Below are positions 8,677-14,936 of a DNA stretch of 14,936 bases, one piece after another. Source of the DNA: Streptococcaceae bacterium (GTDB taxonomy: Bacteria > Bacillota > Bacilli > Lactobacillales > Streptococcaceae); NCBI GenBank assembly GCA_031259195.1, contig JAIRLR010000020.1, forward strand, positions 1-14,936. Reading direction: 5' to 3'. The notes below the pieces were generated by a model, which saw nothing but the letters and a program-made list of their open reading frames with translations, was not told where the DNA came from and ran no database searches. A program made the position numbers and the translations under genes. Within the stretch, counting starts at the first letter, position 1. Each line of letters opens with the position of its first letter.

Positions 8677-9465
8677 ATGAAGGTAGCTATTTTTCATAAT
8701 CAAGAAAAACAATCGCTTAAAGCAGCAAAGAAGTTAAAAGAGTTGCTTTTGCGATTTTCTTTTGTTTTAGATGGGAATAATCCTGATGTGGTTTTATCGG
8801 TTGGCGGAGATGGTACTTTGCTTTCAGCCTTTCATAAGTATGAAAAGCAGTTAGATAACGTACAGTTTGTAGGAATTCACATCGGTCATCTTGGATTTTA
8901 CACTGACTGGCGTGAATATGAAATGGAAGAGTTGGTGCGTGCGTTAAAAGAAAAAAAAGTTTGCAGTGTTTCTTATCCTTTGCTTGATGTTGTGGTAGAG
9001 TATGAGGAAGGGAAAAAGCATTTTTTAGCGTTAAATGAATCAACGCTGCGTCGCGAGAGTAAAACATTGGTTGGGGATGTTTATATTAGCGATGAGTTTT
9101 TTGAAAGCTTTCGCGGGGACGGTTTATCTGTCTCAACACCAACAGGATCGACTGCTCATAATAAATCAATTGGTGGCGCGGTTATTCATCCAAGTATTAA
9201 TGCAATTCAATTGGCAGAGATTGCTTCGCTAAACAATCGCGTTTTTCGAACTTTGGGTTCGCCAATTGTCATTGGCGCTCATGAGTGGATACGAGTTCAG
9301 TTAGCACCAAGTGATGATTATACAATTACCGTTGATCGAGAAATGGTAGCGTCAAACAATGTTCAAGCAGTGCGTTTTAAAATTGCCAAAGAGCGAATTC
9401 ATTTTGTTTCTTATCGACATCTACACTTTTGGGATCGGGTCAAAGAATCGTTTATCACAGGGTAA
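8677..9465 (+). CDS. nadK: NAD kinase (ATP-dependent)
   Basis: NAD kinase phosphorylates NAD to NADP and so sets the NADPH supply. The 262-aa protein carries the diagnostic GGDGT (43-47, catalytic Asp45), the HIGHLGFYTD block (68-77), ALNES (118-122, Asn-Glu substrate contacts) and TPTGSTAHNKSIGG (154-167). AGGAAGGTG lies 5 nt before ATG 8677. It follows nadA by 36 bp on the same strand, so it is probably translated from the same message. This links the de novo NAD branch directly to NADP formation. The family is secure; membership of the operon is inferred from spacing alone. Confidence 0.95.
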   Translation: MKVAIFHNQEKQSLKAAKKLKELLLRFSFVLDGNNPDVVLSVGGDGTLLSAFHKYEKQLDNVQFVGIHIGHLGFYTDWREYEMEELVRALKEKKVCSVSYPLLDVVVEYEEGKKHFLALNESTLRRESKTLVGDVYISDEFFESFRGDGLSVSTPTGSTAHNKSIGGAVIHPSINAIQLAEIASLNNRVFRTLGSPIVIGAHEWIRVQLAPSDDYTITVDREMVASNNVQAVRFKIAKERIHFVSYRHLHFWDRVKESFITG

Positions 9466-9487
9466 GATAAATAATGCGTTTTGATTG

Positions 9488-9505
9488 GTTGTTTTATAAA
9501 ACAAC
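9488..9505. other. 18-bp perfect palindrome between nadK and mgtE
   Basis: GTTGTTTTATAAAACAAC is perfectly self-complementary and lies 22 bp after the nadK stop. There is no T-run on either side, so it is a poor intrinsic terminator; it may be an operator or simply an AT-rich chance palindrome. The rest of the 138-bp gap shows only the mgtE ribosome binding site (AGGTGAG). Confidence 0.25.
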
Positions 9506-9603
9506 TTCACAAAAGATTAGACCTCTTTGAAAAAAGAAATGAGTTTTAAGCAAAATATACCTGTTGATATGCAGCTTGTGGTGGCTAGAATGTAGGTGAG
9601 AGC

Positions 9604-10965
9604 ATGAACGAAAAAGAGTTCGAAGAAAAAGAACAGCATTTTAATCAGTTAATGGCATATATGGAAAGTGATAGCCTGAAAGCTTTTCGTGAACTGTTCT
9701 TATCTTTGCATGCATATGAACAGGGGCAGTTTTATCTGAAGCTATCAAAAGTTATGCGTAAGCGTTTATATAGTTATATGTCGCCTACAGAGTTGGCAGA
9801 GATGTTTGATCTTTTAGAGGAAGAAAATAGCGATATTACGGATTATCTTTTTGAAATGTCACCTGAATATGCTGCAGCGATGATTGGTGATATGTATTCC
9901 GATAATGCTGCTGATTTACTACATCAAGTGGGCAATCAGGAGGTTGTTTTAGATTACTTAAAGCGAATGGATGCAAACAATGCAAATGCTATTAAAAACT
10001 TGATGCATTATAGAAATGACACGGCTGGCGCGATCATGACGCGCGAATTTATTTCTATTATTGGCAATCAAACTGTCCGCTCAGCAATGTACGTTCTAAA
10101 AAACAAAGCTGAGATGGCGGAGACGATTTATTATGTATATGTAACCAATCAAGACGAGGAACTTAAGGGAGTTATTACTTTAAAGGATTTGATCATTAAC
10201 GAAGACGATGCATTGATTTTTGATATTATGAATAAACGTGTTATTTCGGTTGATGTTAATAATGATCAAGAAGATGTTGCGCAAAGATTTCGTGATTATG
10301 ATTTTTTGGCTTTGCCTGTTGTTGACGCTAAAGGGCATCTGCAAGGAATTGTAACGGTTGATGATATTATTGATGTTATTGATGACGAAGCTGTGAGTGA
10401 TTACTCAGGCTTGGCTGGCGTTGATGTTGAGGAAGTTTCAAAAAATCCTTTTTGTGCAGCCTCTAAAAGATTGCCGTGGCTGATTGGATTAGTTTTTTTA
10501 GGACTTGGAACAGCTTTTTTAATTAATCATTATGAAAATATTATGGAAAAAAAAGTGGCTGGTCTGGCTGTTTTTTTGACGCTTATCACAGGAACATCAG
10601 GGAATGCAGGAACACAGTCGCTTGCCGTTGCTGTTCGCCGCTTAACTCTAAAAGATGAAGACAAAACATTTTCTTGGCAAATGATTTTTTCTGAACTGGC
10701 AACAGGACTTATCACCGGTTTAGTTGTTGGTTGTGCCATTTTTTTGATTGTTTTATCGTGGAAGAAAGATATTTGGCTTGGCTTTGCGGTTGGTTTTTCA
10801 ATGTTTACGGCAATTAATGTTGGAAACTTAGCAGGCAGTTTTATCCCCATGGGCATGAAAAAATTAGGCGTGGATCCTGCGGTTGCCAGCGGTCCTTTTA
10901 TCTCAACTTTAAGTGACTTAACCAGTGTTTTTATTTACTTTAATATCGCGCACTTGTTTTTGTAG
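9604..10965 (+). CDS. mgtE: MgtE-family magnesium transporter
   Basis: MgtE forms a homodimeric Mg2+ channel in the cytoplasmic membrane, gated by Mg2+ binding to its cytosolic domains. The 453-aa protein has the full layout: an N-terminal helical domain (about 1-138), two CBS domains (about 139-200, beginning AGAIMT, and 205-262), a connecting helix (263-285) and five expected membrane segments (289-453). Pore and selectivity landmarks include GTSGNAGTQSLAVAVRR (330-346), GNLAGSFIPMGMKKLGVDPA (407-426) with Asp424, and SGPFISTLSDLTS (429-441). ATG 9604 is preceded by AGGTGAG. It sits 138 bp after nadK, so may have its own promoter. I looked for an M-box magnesium riboswitch in that gap and did not recognise one. 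Confidence 0.95.
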   Translation: MNEKEFEEKEQHFNQLMAYMESDSLKAFRELFLSLHAYEQGQFYLKLSKVMRKRLYSYMSPTELAEMFDLLEEENSDITDYLFEMSPEYAAAMIGDMYSDNAADLLHQVGNQEVVLDYLKRMDANNANAIKNLMHYRNDTAGAIMTREFISIIGNQTVRSAMYVLKNKAEMAETIYYVYVTNQDEELKGVITLKDLIINEDDALIFDIMNKRVISVDVNNDQEDVAQRFRDYDFLALPVVDAKGHLQGIVTVDDIIDVIDDEAVSDYSGLAGVDVEEVSKNPFCAASKRLPWLIGLVFLGLGTAFLINHYENIMEKKVAGLAVFLTLITGTSGNAGTQSLAVAVRRLTLKDEDKTFSWQMIFSELATGLITGLVVGCAIFLIVLSWKKDIWLGFAVGFSMFTAINVGNLAGSFIPMGMKKLGVDPAVASGPFISTLSDLTSVFIYFNIAHLFL

Positions 10966-11073
10966 TAGATAAAATTCATTTCGTTAACCGATAAATTGCA
11001 TCCGCATATATTACGCAATTTAAATAAATCGTCTAGTGCAATAAATTCACTATCTTGATGCATTGTGTGTAAA

Positions 11074-11125
11074 TTGTAACTTAAATCCGTCCACCCACCA
11101 AAATTCAGTTAATAAAGATGTTTAA
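11074..11125 (+). mobile_element. IS30-like left-end remnant
   Basis: Bases 11074-11093 match 14202-14221 at 17/20, and both are followed by an AAAATTC...TAATAAA...ATGTTTAAG block (to 11125 here and to about 14270 there). At the right-hand copy this sequence leads into an IS30-type transposase start, so this is probably the same left end without the rest of the element. It stops where the compound repeat begins. The preceding 10966-11073 stretch holds only a weak hairpin (10992-11022, arms TAAATTGC/GCAATTTA, no T-run). Confidence 0.45.
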
Positions 11126-11457
11126 GAACCTGTTAACTTGTCTTCGTAATCGCGACTTTTTTGGAAATTTTTTGCCTTTCTTCGTCAAAAGACCTGTCGG
11201 GTTCCGTACAATTTGTTCAAGTTTTACTTGATTACAAATCGTTAGAACGAAAGCCTCGAAATAGCCCCGCTACGCTTGCGTTTTGGGTGAGAAAAAACTT
11301 CGTTTTCTTTTATCTGTTACCTAAAAGCTTATGCTTAGCCTAGAAATGCACAAAAATTTCTCAAGAAAACCTGGCAGGTTTACAAGTTGTTTTGAGTTTA
11401 ATTGATTACAAACTTGGTAAACGGGGTTCATCAATAGATAGACAAGTTAACAGGTGC
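11125..11457. repeat. Compound repeat with 16-bp terminal inverted repeats
   Basis: ACCTGTTAACTTGTCT at 11128-11143 is perfectly inverted at 11440-11455, bounding about 330 bp. Inside, TTGATTACAAA occurs at 11228-11238 and 11402-11412 in similar contexts, a 174-bp degenerate tandem. On the minus strand 11364-11339 matches 14895-14920 at 25/26, and 11258-11241 matches 14844-14861 at 15/18, so this is the same repeat family as at the right edge, here in both orientations. There is no credible coding; a 60-codon frame at 11161-11343 is a by-product of the repeat. It could be a MITE-like element or a collapsed pair of IS ends. Confidence 0.6.
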
Positions 11458-11474
11458 TAAAGCAAAACAGTGGC

Positions 11475-11499
11475 TTTGCGTCAATATCTTTGACACAAA
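11475..11499. terminator. Possible terminator hairpin after the sortase operon
   Basis: TTTGCGTCAA (11475-11484) pairs with TTGACACAAA (11490-11499), ten pairs including one G-T, around a 5-nt loop. It starts 13 bp beyond the TGA of the downstream sortase. The tract after the hairpin is weakly T-rich in the sortase direction and strongly T-rich in the plus direction, so it could work from either side. Confidence 0.4.
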
Positions 11500-11512
11500 T
11501 CCGCTTGTTTTT

Positions 11513-12724
11513 TCATTTTTTTTGTAAATAAATCGTATAGTTTTTACCGTCTTTTTCCAATCTTCCTTTTAATCTGCGTTTTTTTATCCTTACAGTGAAT
11601 TCTTTAGCTTTTCTTTTTAGAATTCCAATTCGCATATCAGGCGTTTTTTGATATTGATTATTCTCAGCAACTTGTTTGACTTTAAATGAAATACCGGGAA
11701 TACTTTGAAAAGAGACTTTACCATCTACAGGATTTACCTCACTAATCATTAATTTCCCATCTCTGCGTTTAGGTTTTTTCCCTCGTAGGTTAAATAATTG
11801 ATAACGAGCTCCAACCACAGGTTTTCCTCCTTCACCCAATACTCTGAAGTTTAAATTATACAAATGACGTGCATGCTTTAAACGAAGATAAGAAATATAA
11901 GCAAGAAATACAGCCAGCACTCCAGCAGCAGAAAGCCCCACTACTAGCTTGGCTACTTTTTTCTCCTGAGCTGACTTGATCGACTTCATATCATCATACA
12001 TCGATGGCGTAAATGGTACACGTTTGCCGACTACTAATAGACGGTGAGAGTTAATCATATACGGCGTACAAGTCAAAAGAGTCACCGTATCTTGTTCCTT
12101 GATAGGATCTAGTTTACTTAAATCATCCGGCAAAACAACATAGCGTGTATAAACTTCATAAGCTAAGTATTTTCCATCAACTTCGACAATAAACTTATCT
12201 CCATTTTTTAACTTATCTAAATCGGTAAATAAATTGGCCATCGGCAAACCTCTATGTGCTGTAATAACCGTATGCCCTCCCTTTCCACTACCGGGAAAAC
12301 TACTTTTTGAAAACCACGTTGCTCCGCGATCCATAAAAGTATCATTGACCATATCAAAGACTGGCAATTTTTGATCGATTTTTGGGATATAAATAAAGGC
12401 AACCGTATGTTTGACCAAAAATTCTGTTGGCGGATTACTAGCGATATCTCTTGAACTTTCTAGAGAAACTTTTGAAAAGGGATCCTTTAAAGCTTCTTGT
12501 TTTTGGTGTTGAGCGCGAAGTCTCTTGTTTTGCTCTTTGCGAAATTTCTCATTTTCTTTAGAATGATATTCATCACTGACTTTATTTGCTAAAGCATCAT
12601 TTAGGACATCACAATAAAGCGGATAAGCAGTAACAAGTGCTCCGCCTACAAAAATCAAAACAGCTAAGATTTTAACAACAAACTGAGGAATGGCCCATTT
12701 CTTTTCTTTTGAAACACCTGGCAT
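11513..12724 (-). CDS. Class C sortase with C-terminal SpaA/Cna-B-like domain (second gene of pair)
   Basis: This is a membrane-bound transpeptidase of the pilin-polymerising type. The 403-aa protein has an N-terminal membrane segment (about 16-36), a lid with the class C Asp-Pro-aromatic motif DPF (81-83), and the sortase core with His157 (TAHRG), Cys219 (TLLTCTP) and Arg228 (SHRLLVVGKR). A second membrane segment spans about 258-280. Class C sortases usually end soon after it; here about 120 residues follow. Residues 292-358 resemble a SpaA/Cna-B prealbumin-like domain (FRVLGEGGKPVVGARYQLF, DGKVSFQSIPG), then a very basic tail. The basic YLRLKHAR after the second segment argues that this domain lies in the cytoplasm. 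ATG 12724 is preceded by AGGAAGG at 13 nt, which is rather far. It lies 18 bp after its paralogue and is clearly co-transcribed. Confidence 0.9.
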   Translation of the reverse strand: MPGVSKEKKWAIPQFVVKILAVLIFVGGALVTAYPLYCDVLNDALANKVSDEYHSKENEKFRKEQNKRLRAQHQKQEALKDPFSKVSLESSRDIASNPPTEFLVKHTVAFIYIPKIDQKLPVFDMVNDTFMDRGATWFSKSSFPGSGKGGHTVITAHRGLPMANLFTDLDKLKNGDKFIVEVDGKYLAYEVYTRYVVLPDDLSKLDPIKEQDTVTLLTCTPYMINSHRLLVVGKRVPFTPSMYDDMKSIKSAQEKKVAKLVVGLSAAGVLAVFLAYISYLRLKHARHLYNLNFRVLGEGGKPVVGARYQLFNLRGKKPKRRDGKLMISEVNPVDGKVSFQSIPGISFKVKQVAENNQYQKTPDMRIGILKRKAKEFTVRIKKRRLKGRLEKDGKNYTIYLQKK

Positions 12725-12742
12725 AAAATTTATCCATCCTTC

Positions 12743-13975
12743 CTATTTTAAGGGACTGATAATCACCAATTCTTTATTTTTTAACTGCTGCCAATCAAGT
12801 TTATTTAAAACACGATGAATAATCGAAGCAGAGAAAAACGGATCCTTGATGCTATGCATTTTAAATTTAATCTGATTAAGCGTACGATACCCATCAGGAG
12901 TCACTACTTGTTTAACAATATACTTGCCGCCTGGAAGAGCGTTAAAGATAACTTCACCATCTTGATTAGGTGAGGCAAATAATAATTCCCCATTTTTAGA
13001 TAATGGCGTTTTCCCATTCGAGCCGAAAAGCTGATATTTAGCTTGCATTAAACCTTTTTTTCCAGTATTGTCCATTACACGAAAAAGCAAATCATAACGT
13101 CTACGTTTTAATTGCATACTTACCCAAAATGAGCGTAAAAGCATAAATGCTCCGCTTACTGCCGAAAACACTGCTGTATAAACTTTAATATTTTTATTTT
13201 TATTTGCTGTTTCAATTTTTTTTAACTCCTTAAGCATATTGGGTGTAAAAGGCGTTCGCTCTCCGGTTACTAAAAGGCGATGACTATTAATCATATATGG
13301 AGTACAAGTTAATAGTGTCACCAAATCCTTATCACTCTTAAAATCAAGAACCCCTGTTTCTTCTGGTTTAACGGTTTTCTTTTCAAATACTTTATAAGCT
13401 AGATAATCATCGCCTTGTTTGATAATAAAAATATCTCCATTAACTAACTTTGGTAAATCTGTAAATAACTCAGCTGTTGGCAAGCCTCGATGCCCAGTAA
13501 TGATTGAATGTTCCCCTTTTCCACCATCAGGAAAACTAGTATCCGGCATCCAAGTTGCTCCTTGAGAGAGAAAACGCTCATCTGTACTATCAAATACTGG
13601 AAGACTTACATTAATTTTGGGAATATAAATAACCGCAATTGTATGTTGTGCGTAAAAATTAGGATGGAAAGCATCAAAATTAGCTTTATCCAAACTCACT
13701 TGCGAAAAAGGATCTTTTAAAGCTTTATTTTTTTGTTTATCTGCCAAGCTCATCTCTTTTAACTTCTTTGCCTGTTTCTCACGAAAATCTTTATTTTCTT
13801 TAGACTGATAACGATCAACTACTGCTTTTCCAATACTATTGTTTAAAGCATTTACAACAAAAGGATACGCTGTAATTCCTACTCCAGTTAACATAAACAA
13901 AATGATAAAAACGCGCATTAAAAACTCGCGAATCGCTTTTTTAGATGCTACTTTATCCGGTTTTGGAGCCTTCAC
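12743..13975 (-). CDS. Class C sortase with C-terminal SpaA/Cna-B-like domain (first gene of pair)
   Basis: This is the tandem paralogue of the downstream sortase; the catalytic block TLLTCTPYMINSHRLLV is identical. I place the start at GTG 13975 because AGAAGGGG lies 5 nt upstream; the upstream in-frame ATGs at 14023 and 13993 have no ribosome-binding site, and 14023 would be nearly at the predicted transcript start. Numbered from ATG 14023 (subtract 16 for the chosen start), the landmarks are a membrane segment 35-57, lid DPF 104-106, His178 (TGHRG), Cys240, Arg249 and a second membrane segment about 280-303. The basic QLKRRRY follows, then a SpaA/Cna-B-like domain 313-380 (GKYIVKQVVTPDGYR). 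In that domain the positions expected for the isopeptide Lys and catalytic Glu read Arg and Gln. The substrate is not in the window. Confidence 0.9.
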   Translation of the reverse strand: MKAPKPDKVASKKAIREFLMRVFIILFMLTGVGITAYPFVVNALNNSIGKAVVDRYQSKENKDFREKQAKKLKEMSLADKQKNKALKDPFSQVSLDKANFDAFHPNFYAQHTIAVIYIPKINVSLPVFDSTDERFLSQGATWMPDTSFPDGGKGEHSIITGHRGLPTAELFTDLPKLVNGDIFIIKQGDDYLAYKVFEKKTVKPEETGVLDFKSDKDLVTLLTCTPYMINSHRLLVTGERTPFTPNMLKELKKIETANKNKNIKVYTAVFSAVSGAFMLLRSFWVSMQLKRRRYDLLFRVMDNTGKKGLMQAKYQLFGSNGKTPLSKNGELLFASPNQDGEVIFNALPGGKYIVKQVVTPDGYRTLNQIKFKMHSIKDPFFSASIIHRVLNKLDWQQLKNKELVIISPLK

Positions 13976-14032
13976 AAAATCCCCTTCTCTCATCTGATTG
14001 TAATCATATTCATAGTATATCATAATGCTTAA

Positions 14033-14060
14033 ATTATAACAATTACAATCTTGTTCAAAG
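14033..14060 (-). promoter_or_regulatory. Sortase operon promoter
   Basis: A perfect TATAAT lies on the minus strand at 14033-14038. The best -35 is a weak CTTTGA at 14055-14060 with a 16-nt spacer. Transcription would start near 14026, leaving a leader of about 50 nt before the GTG start at 13975. A strong -10 with a poor -35 is typical of activator-dependent promoters. Confidence 0.5.
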
Positions 14061-14080
14061 CTTCTCTGATCTATATTTAC

Positions 14081-14100
14081 AAATGGGTAAATTTTTCTAC
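14081..14100 (-). promoter_or_regulatory. Third copy of the shared upstream motif
   Basis: AAATGGGTAAATTTTTCTAC differs from 3754-3773 upstream of the coiled-coil gene at only two positions (TA against AT in the middle). It sits 20 nt upstream of the -35 of the sortase promoter and in the same orientation relative to the gene, as expected for an activator site. Confidence 0.5.
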
Positions 14101-14201
14101 ATCATTATAGGATTTCGGGCAGAGAAAGTCGGGTAAAAAGCCAATTATCGTTAATTACTATATAATAATAAGCGCATGTATTTGTGATAATACTTGGCAG
14201 G

Positions 14202-14270
14202 TTGTAATTCAAACCCGTCCAGTGAGATAAAAAAAGACATCTCATCAAAATTCTAATAAAATGTTTAAGC
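14202..14270 (+). mobile_element. IS30-like left-end sequence
   Basis: TTGTAATTCAAACCCGTCCA (14202-14221) and the following AAAATTC...TAATAAAATGTTTAAG block match the remnant at 11074-11125, with an extra stretch here holding a small TGAGAT/ATCTCA hairpin. It lies about 100 bp upstream of the transposase start, as a left end should. The outer boundary is unclear; 14101-14201 shows nothing else I can name. Confidence 0.45.
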
Positions 14271-14300
14271 ATAGACCCAAAACATTTAGGAGGAATAAAG

Positions 14301-14749
14301 ATGAGTTGTCTTCCCAAGCAGAATAAGACTGATCAAAAGAAGAGTAAAGTTCACCGTTTAAGAAAGAGACCGGAGTAAAATAGAAGGTTTCAAGCAATTA
14401 AAACTGAACAATTGCGCCATTGCGAAAATTCTCGGTCGAAGTTGCAGTAATCAACGCTGAAATCAAGCGTTAAACGGTAATGCAAAAGAGCAGATTTTTA
14501 AGTGAATTTTATGTTTAAAAGTGAGATTATGCACAAATGAAAGCCGAAAAAGCGTTTAGAAATAAAGGAACGTAGCCTGTTATTTTAACGTTAGTTGAAC
14601 GAAAGTTTCGCAAGTCGATCTATGTTTTACTTAAAAACAAAACACAAAAAGAAGTGCTGGCTGCGTTAAGGCGGATACATAAACGGTTTGAAAAGGATGC
14701 TTCGATAAGTTTTAAGACGATTACCGCAGATAATGGTAGTGAGTTTTAG
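14301..14749 (+). pseudogene. Decayed IS30-family transposase
   Basis: A strong AGGAGG (14288-14293) precedes ATG 14301, but the frame stops after 25 codons at 14378. The reading continues at 14383 in another frame as EGFKQLKLNNCAIAKILGRS, a helix-turn-helix block, then shifts again near 14450 to INAEIKR, an IS30 hallmark, followed by stops from 14471 on. In that last frame the catalytic region appears as LTLVERKFRKSIYVLL and ends TADNGSEF at 14746, containing the second Asp of the DDE triad. The section between helix-turn-helix and catalytic core is shortened, and the final Glu region is lost where the repeat at 14748 begins. At least two frameshifts, several stops and a 3' truncation make it non-functional. 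Confidence 0.8.
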
Positions 14750-14936
14750 AGCCTGTCCAACGTCTTTCAGTGGACGAAATTTCTGAATAATTTTTTTCAA
14801 TTCTAGGCAAAAAATGTAGGTTAGCGAAGTGTTGGTTCCAAATCGAGGCTCCCGTTCTAAGAACCTGTCCAAGATCTCTCTATTAATGAGTTTTTTGAGA
14901 AATTTTTGTGCATTTTTAGGAAAAAAACGTAGATTA
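14748..14936 (+). repeat. Two tandem degenerate repeat units of about 112 bp
   Basis: AGAGCCTGTCC at 14748-14758 and AGAACCTGTCC at 14860-14870 start two similar units. Each then has a T-rich middle (TTGAGAAATTTTTGTGCATT at 14895-14914) and an AGGCAAAAAA/AGGAAAAAAA stretch. The first unit ends CGAGGCTCCCGTTCTAAG (14844-14861); the second runs off the window. Related sequence fills 11125-11457. A 68-codon minus-strand frame here comes from the repeat and is not a supported gene. Confidence 0.6.

Noticed and set aside
8717..9067. 116-codon minus-strand frame inside nadK
   Set aside because: It is fully antisense to a well-conserved NAD kinase with all family motifs, so it is a shadow frame.
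10530..10856. 108-codon minus-strand frame inside mgtE
   Set aside because: It is antisense to the conserved membrane domain of MgtE; no independent support.
10992..11022. Terminator after mgtE
   Set aside because: The arms TAAATTGC/GCAATTTA pair, but the loop is 15 nt, the stem is AT-rich and no T-run follows.
11161..11343. 60-codon plus-strand frame in the gene-free region
   Set aside because: It lies wholly inside the compound repeat and has no ribosome binding site or recognisable product.

Overview
The window is low-GC Gram-positive DNA, most likely from a Lactobacillales relative. Three things point that way: strong AGGAGG-type ribosome binding sites with frequent TTG and GTG starts, class C sortases, and a large secreted protein whose N-terminus matches a variant of the KxYKxGKxW signal peptide, which is known mainly from lactic acid bacteria. 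The genus cannot be fixed from the sequence alone.

Layout. (1) 7-3564, minus strand: an exported 1185-residue coiled-coil protein with a hexaproline tail and no LPxTG anchor. Its 255-bp upstream gap carries two copies of an 18-bp motif. (2) 3821-4981, minus: nagA, N-acetylglucosamine-6-phosphate deacetylase. (3) 5172-9465, plus: a tight nadB-nadC-nadA-nadK cluster, covering aspartate to nicotinate mononucleotide plus the NAD to NADP step. (4) 9604-10965, plus: an MgtE-type Mg2+ channel. (5) 10966-11512: no gene; an IS30-like end remnant, a 330-bp compound repeat with 16-bp terminal inverted repeats, and a hairpin. (6) 11513-13975, minus: two tandem class C sortases, each with an unusual C-terminal SpaA/Cna-B-like domain after the second membrane segment, so probably in the cytoplasm. 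(7) 14024-14936: the sortase promoter with a third copy of the upstream motif, then a decayed IS30-family transposase and two tandem copies of the repeat also seen in (5).

How it fits together. The nad cluster supplies NAD from aspartate and phosphorylates it to NADP; nadD and nadE are not in the window. The surface-related part is the least ordinary. The exported coiled-coil gene and the sortase operon lie about 10 kb apart but share a nearly identical 20-nt element upstream (18/20 identical), which suggests one regulator controls both. The sortase pair is bracketed by IS30 debris and related repeats, so it may have arrived or moved as a unit. No LPxTG substrate is visible in the window.
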